From the NCBI GenBank assembly GCA_040768665.1, contig JAXGMN010000046.1, positions 49,792 to 113,791 on the forward strand: a DNA stretch of 64,000 bases. The letters are read 5' to 3'. This stretch comes from JABWBD01 sp040768665. Its GTDB lineage: Bacteria; Planctomycetota; Planctomycetia; Pirellulales; Thermoguttaceae. The position numbers were made by a program, and so were the translations under genes. Every line of letters begins with the position of its first letter. Within the stretch, counting starts at the first letter, position 1. Shown in pieces: positions 8,572 to 15,563 of the stretch. Under the pieces are notes generated by a model that searched no databases, was not told where the DNA came from, and worked only from the letters and a program-made list of their open reading frames with translations.

Positions 8572-8781
8572 CGAGTTGGAAAACTGGACGCATGTCCATC
8601 CACGAAGCCGCAGGCCCGATCTCCGTCCGGCATCCTCAGCTTCGAAGTTCATTGACAATTTGGTTCTTATTCCGCCCAGCCGCTGCTCGCTTCTCTCCGC
8701 AGCAAGCGAGCAGAGTCCGCGCTCATGGCTTGCGGCGGGATCTCCTGCCGCTGCGAGTCGGCGGCCCGCCCACCCGGAAGC

Positions 8782-8837
8782 GCGTGGTGCCCAAATCAAC
8801 TCCGATTTGAGAAATCGCGAACTTGGGCACCACACGC
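8782..8837. repeat. Hairpin-forming palindrome downstream of the PFK gene
   Basis: GCGTGGTGCCCAA on the left is the reverse complement of TTGGGCACCACACGC on the right with one mismatch, separated by about 28 bases. It lies 33 bp beyond the stop of the phosphofructokinase gene. It has no T run, so it is a dispersed-repeat type hairpin rather than a standard terminator. Confidence 0.6.
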
Positions 8838-8869
8838 AGCGTTTCCCGCGCTCGCCGTTTTCAGCAGCC

Positions 8870-10099
8870 TCAAAGGTAACGTTTCACCACGGCGTCATCC
8901 CGCAGCTTGACGAACGTCGGGGCGTACGGTTGCGGTTCGCGCCCGAAGCAGAAGCCGAACTGCTCGAAACACGCCAGTCGTTCCAACTCCACGTAGCGCT
9001 GCCGGATCGCCTGTTCCGTCCGCATGCAGCGGATCTCTTGCCCGTCGACATCCACCACCGTGACGCCGCTCTCGCCCGCCAACAAGAGATGGACGGCCGC
9101 GGCTCCTGCCTGCATGCCGAAGTTCACGTCGTAGGCCGAGGTCTCGCCGCAACGAACCAGATGGCCGGGTGTGACGTCGCGGATTTCCGGACACTCGTAA
9201 ACGCCCGGGACGAACATCCCCTGCTCCTTCATGAACGACTGCATGCGCGGATCGTCGCGGGCGATTGCCTCGAGGCGCTCGGCCACGTAGCGTCCCGCCC
9301 CGCCGAGCTTGACCTGTCCGAAAGAGTCCTTCCTGCCCGGCACCGCGATATACTTGCCCGTTTCGTCCTTGACGCCCTCGGCGGCGACAATCATGTACGC
9401 GCCGGCCTTGACGTCGCTTTGCCGGATGCGCCGCATGAAGCGTTCGCACATGTGCCGGTACACGACGGGGAATTGCACGGGGACCTCCGGGATCAGGATG
9501 CAGTCGGCCTCGGCGGCCACCCCGCCGTAAAGTGCCGTGTGACCGGCGTACCTCGCAAAAACCTCCACGATGAGCACCCGGTTATGCGTAACGGCGGTGG
9601 TTCGCAGATCGCGAACGAGCTTGGCGATCCGGTTGATTGTGGAATCGCCGCCGACGCTGTAGGGCTGCAGGTCGAGATCCATCGTTTTTGGGGCATGGAC
9701 GCACCGGATGCCATGCCCTTGCAGATCGACGACCACCGAGCCGGTGTCGTCGCCGCCGCTGATCACCAGTCCGGAGATCTGATGGCGTGCGAGCCCCTCG
9801 CGGATCCGCTCGTACTTTGCATTGTCGGGGATAGCCCCCACCTTCACGCGCGCATGCCCGGCCTCGGAGCCGGCCAGCCCCGCCTGGATGGCGTCGAGTC
9901 GCTTGGGCGTCAGTTCGACAAGGTGCTCGATATCGACGAGGTTGTAGAGCCCCGCGTAACCGTTGGGGATCACGACGGCCGTTGCCCCCCGCGCGATCGC
10001 CGCCAGCGCGGCCCCTTTGATCACCGCGTTCAGCCCGCCGCAGTCGCCCCCGCTGGTGATGATTCCAATACGTTTCGAGGAGTTCGGTGACGATGACAT
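8870..10099 (-). CDS. pfp: 6-phosphofructokinase, probably pyrophosphate-dependent
   Basis: 409 residues; the ATG at 10099 follows GGGAGG by 6 bases. PfkA-family motifs are in order: the N-terminal nucleotide loop SGGDCGGLN (16-24), GGDDTGS (115-121), PKTMDLD (137-143) in place of the usual TIDND, RYAGH at the MGRxAG position (183-187), and IPEVPV. In this family an Asp after GGD together with Lys in PKT marks pyrophosphate users, while ATP users have Gly at the first position. The pyrophosphate assignment is therefore made from residues, not from assay. The second Asp of the catalytic loop is kept (D143), but the Asn between the two is Leu. It should phosphorylate fructose 6-phosphate in cytoplasmic glycolysis. 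It stands alone, divergent from the TIR-FGE gene. Confidence 0.9.
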   Translation of the reverse strand: MSSSPNSSKRIGIITSGGDCGGLNAVIKGAALAAIARGATAVVIPNGYAGLYNLVDIEHLVELTPKRLDAIQAGLAGSEAGHARVKVGAIPDNAKYERIREGLARHQISGLVISGGDDTGSVVVDLQGHGIRCVHAPKTMDLDLQPYSVGGDSTINRIAKLVRDLRTTAVTHNRVLIVEVFARYAGHTALYGGVAAEADCILIPEVPVQFPVVYRHMCERFMRRIRQSDVKAGAYMIVAAEGVKDETGKYIAVPGRKDSFGQVKLGGAGRYVAERLEAIARDDPRMQSFMKEQGMFVPGVYECPEIRDVTPGHLVRCGETSAYDVNFGMQAGAAAVHLLLAGESGVTVVDVDGQEIRCMRTEQAIRQRYVELERLACFEQFGFCFGREPQPYAPTFVKLRDDAVVKRYL

Positions 10100-10522
10100 G
10101 TGTGCCTCCCGCTGATGTTAGGGCGACCACGAGGAGGGCATCCTGTGGCCGGCCGGTCTCTTCTCATTCACGCCGCTCATTCTACTGGCGTTGAGGCAAA
10201 AACAGAACGAGGCTGTTCAAGAGTGATCAGCAGGCGTCTGAACTGCTAAACCGATCGGTCGCGCAGGCGCAACTCCTCAAAGCGCAGGCGCGACTCGCGA
10301 AAGGCGGAAAAGACACCCGACCCCGTGCGCGGAAACCTTGCCGCACCCAGGGAACGAGGCGAGTTGCACGGGCGCGATGTTTTCGTTAAGTTGATTTATC
10401 GGCCGAGGCGGCGCCAGAGGTCCAGAAATCCGCGGGGTCGTGTTTGAGCTGTTCCGGCGCTTGTTGAGGCAGCGTCTGCCCCCGGGTGAATCCGGGTCGC
10501 ACCAAACGAAGGTGATCGCGCG
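10100..10522. other. Divergent intergenic region
   Basis: About 420 bp between the phosphofructokinase and TIR-FGE start codons. It must carry promoters for both. I see an AAGGTGA ribosome site at 10508 for the TIR-FGE gene and a GGGAGG for the kinase, but no clear -35/-10 pair and no small gene. A short direct repeat (GCGCAGGCGC) occurs around 10262-10290. Confidence 0.5.
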
Positions 10523-12004
10523 ATGGCAACGGTCCACATGTTCGTCAGCTACAGCCATGAAGACCGCGAGTGGGTGCAGGACGGCCCGCACGGCTTGATC
10601 CCGTGGCTCGCCCACCAACTCCGCAGGGAAGACGTGAAGATCTGGCACGATCATGCTTTGCGGCAGATGCCGGGCGAAGAGTACAAGAAGTTGATCCACT
10701 CCGAGATTGACCGTGCGGAGTTCGCCGTCTTGCTGATCAGCCAGGACTTCGTGGCTTCGGACTTCATCGGGGAGCACGAGTTGCCCAGGATTCGGGAGCG
10801 GGCCGAAAGGGATGAACTGGGGCTGATTACGATCCTCGTGGACTATGTCTGCGACGAAGATTTGGGTTGGCTGGCGGACCGGCAGATGCTGCCGGGAAAA
10901 CCGACGCCGCTGATCGAATACACCGACAGCACGGTCGCCTGGAAACGCGTCCGAAAAGACATCCTCGAGGCAATCCGAAACCGCATCCGCGCCCTGCGCG
11001 AATCCGCGAGCGCCGCGCAACCTAATGCGCCCGCCGCCGGACGCGCGACGAATCCTGCCGACGTGGACTTCCCAGTCCCTTCTTCGCCGTCTGTCGCCGC
11101 CCCGCCGGCTTGTGCTGATGTGGCTGTCGCGGACAGCCCGGTGGCGCCGTCAATTTCGATCGGCGCATCCCTGAACGAGCCAACCATCCCAGCCAAGCCC
11201 CGCTCCTCTTCGACATCCGGCGCGGCGCCGCCGCAGCGCGCCGGCTCCTCGCCGGTTGAGAAACGCGACGCGCCGTTTCCTTCTGCGAGTATCCAACCTG
11301 CGCACTTGGAAACGATCACCAACTCAATCGGAATGAAGATGGTGCTCATTCCGGCAGGGCAGTTTCTGATGGGCTCGCCCGACTCGGATGCAATGGCCCA
11401 GCCCAATGAGAAACCGCAACACCTTGTTCGGATCACCAGGCCGTTTTGGCTTGCCGTTACGCCGGTCACATGGGAGCAAGCTGGGCGCGTGATGAAGGTG
11501 GATCCGGCCGGCGCGGACCCGACATGTCCCGTGGTGCGGGTCTCTTGGGAGGCGGCCGTATCATTCTGTCTATGTTTGAGCGAAAGGGAAGGCGTCGACT
11601 ACCGTTTGCCGACTGAAGCGCAGTGGGAGTACGCCTGCCGGGCCGGAAGCACGACAAAGTGGTCTTTTGGAGACGACGAGTCGGACCTTGTCCACTACGG
11701 CTGGTATTCGGTAAATGCTCGCTTGAAGTCTCCGTATCCAGTTGGCCAGAAGAAGCCGAATGCATGGGGACTATTCGACATGCATGGGAATGTCTGGGAA
11801 TGGTGCTCGGACTGGTATGGGGTGTATGTGGAGGGGGCGTTAACCGATCCGACGGGCCCTGACATCGGCTCGTACCGGGTGCTCCGTGGCGGCAGTTGGG
11901 AGATCGACGCGGCGATTTGCCGGTCGGCGGTCCGCGGCGGGAACGCCCCGTCGGCCCGCACGATCAACTACGGTTTCCGGCTGGCCCTGATTGCGGCGGA
12001 GTAG
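10523..12004 (+). CDS. TIR domain - formylglycine-generating-enzyme-like (FGE-sulfatase) fusion
   Basis: 493 residues; ATG at 10523 with AAGGTGA 8 bases upstream. Residues 1-155 are a TIR domain: MFVSYSHEDREWV, VKIWHDHAL, AVLLISQDFVASDFIGEHEL with the expected Glu at 86, then ILVDYVC. Residues about 160-265 are a Pro/Ala/Ser-rich linker. Residues about 268-493 are an FGE-sulfatase (C-type-lectin-like) domain: NSIGMKMVLIPAGQFLMGSP, PVTWEQ, YRLPTEAQWEYACRAGSTTK, NAWGLFDMHGNVWEWCSDWY, VLRGGSW, YGFRLAL. In bacterial conflict proteins this fold usually serves as a recognition domain rather than as a sulfatase activator. No reverse transcriptase or template repeat of a diversity-generating element is near it. 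TIR signalling triggered by ligand or partner binding is inferred. Confidence 0.92.
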   Translation: MATVHMFVSYSHEDREWVQDGPHGLIPWLAHQLRREDVKIWHDHALRQMPGEEYKKLIHSEIDRAEFAVLLISQDFVASDFIGEHELPRIRERAERDELGLITILVDYVCDEDLGWLADRQMLPGKPTPLIEYTDSTVAWKRVRKDILEAIRNRIRALRESASAAQPNAPAAGRATNPADVDFPVPSSPSVAAPPACADVAVADSPVAPSISIGASLNEPTIPAKPRSSSTSGAAPPQRAGSSPVEKRDAPFPSASIQPAHLETITNSIGMKMVLIPAGQFLMGSPDSDAMAQPNEKPQHLVRITRPFWLAVTPVTWEQAGRVMKVDPAGADPTCPVVRVSWEAAVSFCLCLSEREGVDYRLPTEAQWEYACRAGSTTKWSFGDDESDLVHYGWYSVNARLKSPYPVGQKKPNAWGLFDMHGNVWEWCSDWYGVYVEGALTDPTGPDIGSYRVLRGGSWEIDAAICRSAVRGGNAPSARTINYGFRLALIAAE

Positions 12005-12139
12005 TCAGGACGGCGAGCGGAGGTTGAGCGTCCGGCGGGGCGTCCCGACCGGAGGGAGGGCGAGCGGAGCGAGAGCCCGACGACGCTCGTACCGGAGCGA
12101 GCGGGGCAAGTGTGAGAGGTCTTCACCATTCGTGGAGCA

Positions 12140-12185
12140 GGCCGCCGCCGGGCTCGCCCGGTGGAAGCCGCGATTGGTGGCTAGA
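12140..12185 (+). repeat. 45-bp dispersed repeat, copy 1
   Basis: GGCCGCCGCCGGGCTCGCCC followed by GGTGGAAGCCGCGATTGGTG. About 87% identical to the reverse complement of 43531-43575. It contains a GCCGGGC/GCCCGG inverted repeat. The surrounding 294-bp gap (12005-12298) has no gene; it also holds short GAGCGGAGCGAGAGC-type repeats. Confidence 0.7.
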
Positions 12186-12298
12186 ACGCCAGGCCCGCCC
12201 CCACGACAATTCCATGAATGGTGAAACCCGATTGAGAACCAGGCTTGCAGCCGTTTCTTCAAAGGGCGCCAATCAGGTCTCTTTCCGGCACGAGCGAC

Positions 12299-13804
12299 CT
12301 ACTTGCATCGCTTGATGGGCATCACCAAGGCTTTCATCAGCCGGTAGAGGCCCTTCTCGTTGCGGCCGAGCAGCCTGGCCGCATCGGAGACCCTGCCGCC
12401 GGTTCGCTCCAGGGCGTTTTCAATGGCCGTCCGTTGTGCTTCGGCGACGATCTCGTCCAGCGTGTACGGGGGCGATGGGCACGGCGACAGATTCTTGGGC
12501 AAATGCGTCAGTCGGATCGTCCGGCCGCGGCAGTGCCGCAGCGCATACTCCAGCACGGGCACCAGATCGGAGAGGTTCTCCGGCCATCGCCGCGTGGTCA
12601 AGGCAGTAACGACGTCGTCGTCCATGCCCGGCGCGTTGTCTAATCCTTGACGCTCGGCGATCCGCCGCAGGATGTCTTCGCATACCAGCCGCACGTCCTC
12701 GGGACCGCGCTCCCAGAGCGACGGGATCCGAACGTGCCGCTTTCGAAGCTTCGCGGCCAGATCCCGAATGATCCGCCCCGTCTGCTGAAGCTCATCCGGC
12801 GGGAAGGTCGACGTGGCGATGATCCGCACGTCGTACTCCTGCAAGCCGTCGCGATCCATGCCGGAAACCCGCGTGGCCTGCCCGGCCCCCAGGGCGGACG
12901 AGGGCAGTCGCACGGCCAATTCCTCTTGAAGTGCGGTCGGCAGTTGCTCGACGTGGTGCAGCACGAGCACACCGTTATGTGACTCCTTCAGATAGGGCGT
13001 CAGTTGATCCACCGCCTCCCGGCCTCCGGCGATCCGCCGACGGCTGCCGGCCACGTAGTAGTCCTTATAGAACGACCCGCAGGGAAGGACGATCACCCGG
13101 GGATTCTTTCCGCCCTGCTGCCGCCAGAGCGCCCGAATGAAGAACATCTTGCCCACACCCCGCTCGCCGGTCACCATGCCGTAAGGGGACTGCAAGAGCT
13201 GCGCCAGTTCGGCCAGCGCTTCGCAAAAGCAAGGCGCACTGCCGGCCACGTCCACAATCGGCGACGCCAGCGGCGCTCGCGGCGCCGCCCCGCCCGGCAA
13301 CACGGCTTCTTCAGCGATTTCCACCGCTGCATCGGCAACGGCCTGCACCCAGCGCCCCAGATTGTCTCGTTGAATATAGCTCCGGACCAGCGCATGCCTG
13401 CCTGCCTGCACGGCGCCGGTGGCCGTAGCCTTTTGCGTCACGTAGATCACGCGAGGCCGGTACGCCCGTTCCAGAGTCAGTGCGTCGCGCGTCAACTCCG
13501 CCAGCCAAGGGGCTTTGTCGGGCAGCGCGCAACCGTCGTCGATGGCGATTACCGGCGCAGCCCTGGCTTCCGTCATCAAGCAAACGAGAAGAGCCCGCAG
13601 GTCCTTGCCGACATTCAGCGTCTCAAGCTCGATTTGGCGTTGCCGCAACATCCGAGCCAACTTGCGCCGCTGCCTGGCAAGTTCGGCAGTGCTCAATGAA
13701 CTATCGAACGCCGCGAAAAAGGCGGGCATGCAAGTCAGCTCCAAGGTCACAAAGGCTTGCCGCCCCTCTTGGAAGAGGCGCCGTCGCCTCGGATCATACT
13801 GCAC
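12299..13804 (-). CDS. Sigma-54-type AAA+ ATPase with C-terminal Fis-like helix-turn-helix
   Basis: 501 residues from the GTG at 13804. This start is supported because a decayed paralogous copy at 17.95 kb conserves the same N-terminal residues (YD....RRLFQEG). Residues about 60-165 have alternating strands and helices (APVIAIDDG, RVIYVTQK) that may be a receiver-like domain without a standard phosphoacceptor pocket. Walker A is GERGVGK (213-219); a Walker B-like strand GVLVLHHVEQLP and sensor-like IIATSTFPPDEL follow. The sigma-54-contacting GAFTGA loop is absent. The C terminus is a Fis-type HTH (ENALERTGGRVSDAARLLGR). It is either a transcription regulator for the array or an ATPase switch component. 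Its start is 22 bp after the ATPase gene upstream, so it is co-transcribed. Confidence 0.85.
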   Translation of the reverse strand: MQYDPRRRRLFQEGRQAFVTLELTCMPAFFAAFDSSLSTAELARQRRKLARMLRQRQIELETLNVGKDLRALLVCLMTEARAAPVIAIDDGCALPDKAPWLAELTRDALTLERAYRPRVIYVTQKATATGAVQAGRHALVRSYIQRDNLGRWVQAVADAAVEIAEEAVLPGGAAPRAPLASPIVDVAGSAPCFCEALAELAQLLQSPYGMVTGERGVGKMFFIRALWRQQGGKNPRVIVLPCGSFYKDYYVAGSRRRIAGGREAVDQLTPYLKESHNGVLVLHHVEQLPTALQEELAVRLPSSALGAGQATRVSGMDRDGLQEYDVRIIATSTFPPDELQQTGRIIRDLAAKLRKRHVRIPSLWERGPEDVRLVCEDILRRIAERQGLDNAPGMDDDVVTALTTRRWPENLSDLVPVLEYALRHCRGRTIRLTHLPKNLSPCPSPPYTLDEIVAEAQRTAIENALERTGGRVSDAARLLGRNEKGLYRLMKALVMPIKRCK

Positions 13805-13826
13805 TACAGGCGCTGACGCAATCCCC

Positions 13827-15188
13827 TCAATCCCCCACGCACTCCAGCACCATCCCCATCAACTCCTGCTCGTAGTCCAGGTCGCACTTGCCGCTGAGGC
13901 TTTTCGTCTGGGCCAGGGCGTCGATCAGGGCCATGGCCACGGCTTTGATTCCGCTCTTCAGCAGCGTTTCCGAGAACTGGTACTCGGCCCTCGCGCGGCT
14001 GCAGGTGACGAACGACACGTTCCGCTCGCTTGCCGGCAGGCGGACAAACGTGACGTTCAACCGATGCACCTCCGGCAGGCGGCCGGCGACCCGGTTGAAT
14101 GCCCGGTCGTAATTCTCCTTGAGAACCCCCTCGGGCTGAAAGATCTCGCGCTGGCCCTCTTCCTCGGCACGCAGGACTTTCTCGGCGGTCTGCACGCCGT
14201 GCACACTCAACAGCCGGTAGAATTCCCGCGTGGCCCGCACCGCTTTGCGGCCCAGCCGGATCATGCTCTGGTATTCCACGTCGCTGAACGAGCACAGCAC
14301 GTGGTCCGGGAAGGCCCGGCGGAACGCGTCGACCCAGGCGTGCGGACGCCTGGTCTGGCTCCAATAGAGGCTGTTCTCGAGCGTCTGCACGCCTTCCTGG
14401 CTCTTCTCGATCGCGAAGCGGATGATCTCGGTCTTCAACTCCGGGGGCGCCGAATCGAACAGCCGCAGCACGTGGGTCAGCAGATGCTCCGTGCTGGCGT
14501 CCCGCGACTCGTTGATCGGCATGTGATGCAAGTCGAGATCGAAGAGGCTCGTGTCCCGCGTGGTCAGCACGTACATGCCCTTGCAGTAGAAGTAGGTGTT
14601 CCCCTCCGGAGCGCACTTGGGATACACCCGTCCCTCCTCGCATACGAACATCGCGTGGCGCTCTTCCTTGAAGTAGTAGTCCATGTTGCGGTAGATTTCG
14701 AGGATCTCTTCGGTCGCCTCGACGAAGACCCGTGTAAAACCTTCCCGGCCGCGTGGCTCCACGCCGGCGACAACCTCATAACCTCGGGGGTCGGCGTCGC
14801 GGCAGTTGGCCAACATCTCCCGGAAAATCACCCAGGGGTTCTTCCAGTCCTTGGCACCGTAGCCAAGGGTGAGATTCGTGTCCAGCTCTCTGGTTTCCCC
14901 CTCGGGAGTTTCGCGGACAAAAACCAACTGCTCCACCTCTTCCCCTTTGACCTGGCGGACCGCCTTCTTGAAGGTCACCTTGTCGCGACCGAGGTAAACC
15001 GCCACGTCGATGCCCAGACGAAGTGCCGCGGTGACCGCCAGCTTGAAACCGGATCCGAACATACCAATGCTGTTCGGATCGCCGGCCTTGTCGGTGAAGC
15101 CGACGAGATACAGGGCGTAGAAATCGGTCGCCCCCACGTTCTGAAACATCACGTAACCGTTCTTTCTGGTTTTGCTGGTTGCCACCAT
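13827..15188 (-). CDS. GHKL (HSP90/MORC-like) ATPase domain protein, apparently permuted
   Basis: 453 residues from the ATG at 15188 (AAAGGA 12 bases upstream); the frame is open 75 codons further up, but that part is low-complexity and Arg-rich. Residues 14-50 contain FQNVGATDFYALYLVGFTDK then IGMFGSGFK (41-49), like the G1/G2 boxes of HSP90 and MORC ATPases. Residues 123-132 read REMLANCRDA, matching the N box ExxxNxxDA. In normal GHKL proteins the N box comes first, so the order is reversed here. The C-terminal 300 residues are unassigned. The last residues (ELMGMVLECVGD) are repeated in a scar at 18.05 kb. It is probably an ATP-driven conformational switch within the array. I am fairly sure of the fold motifs, not of the function. 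Confidence 0.75.
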   Translation of the reverse strand: MVATSKTRKNGYVMFQNVGATDFYALYLVGFTDKAGDPNSIGMFGSGFKLAVTAALRLGIDVAVYLGRDKVTFKKAVRQVKGEEVEQLVFVRETPEGETRELDTNLTLGYGAKDWKNPWVIFREMLANCRDADPRGYEVVAGVEPRGREGFTRVFVEATEEILEIYRNMDYYFKEERHAMFVCEEGRVYPKCAPEGNTYFYCKGMYVLTTRDTSLFDLDLHHMPINESRDASTEHLLTHVLRLFDSAPPELKTEIIRFAIEKSQEGVQTLENSLYWSQTRRPHAWVDAFRRAFPDHVLCSFSDVEYQSMIRLGRKAVRATREFYRLLSVHGVQTAEKVLRAEEEGQREIFQPEGVLKENYDRAFNRVAGRLPEVHRLNVTFVRLPASERNVSFVTCSRARAEYQFSETLLKSGIKAVAMALIDALAQTKSLSGKCDLDYEQELMGMVLECVGD

Positions 15189-15563
15189 CACGCCGGTCCT
15201 TTCGTGCTCGAGGAGATTGATGGAGGCGCGACGACGGCTCGGCACTTTGCCGCGGGCCGCACCTCCGCACGCAGCATACGGAAGCGCCGTCAAGAACGTC
15301 GAGACGAAACGGTTCCTGCGATGGCTCGCTCGACCAATGGGAAGGCACGGCGTTGCGCGTGCGCAACGGCGGGGCCCCGACGCGCGACTGCAAGGCCCAA
15401 CCGGCAAAGACAACCCGGCCCGGAACGCCCCGCCGTCGCCCGGCAGGCGAAGTCGAAAGGACCTGACAAAATGGGGACAGGCTCCGAGCCAAACACCCGG
15501 AAAGCACGGAGAATAGCCGTAGTCGATTCAGAAATGCGGATGCACCGCTACGGTCTGTCGAAG
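15189..15563. other. Gap inside the minus-strand array
   Basis: 375 bp between the kinase/TPR-S gene and the GHKL gene. No convincing gene is present. It holds a GGGGACAGGCTCCGAGCC word (15474-15491) of the kind found in the dispersed palindromes elsewhere in the window, but without a partner arm. An internal promoter is possible; none is clear. Confidence 0.45.

Noticed and set aside
8204..10090. 628-codon plus-strand frame
   Set aside because: Antisense to the phosphofructokinase gene, which has perfect family motifs on the minus strand.
10523..12004. Possible diversity-generating retroelement target
   Set aside because: The FGE fold alone is not evidence. No reverse transcriptase, Avd gene or template repeat is seen within the window.
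12299..13804. Classical sigma-54 enhancer-binding protein
   Set aside because: The GAFTGA sigma-54 contact loop is missing, so I call it only a sigma-54-type AAA+ with a Fis-like helix.
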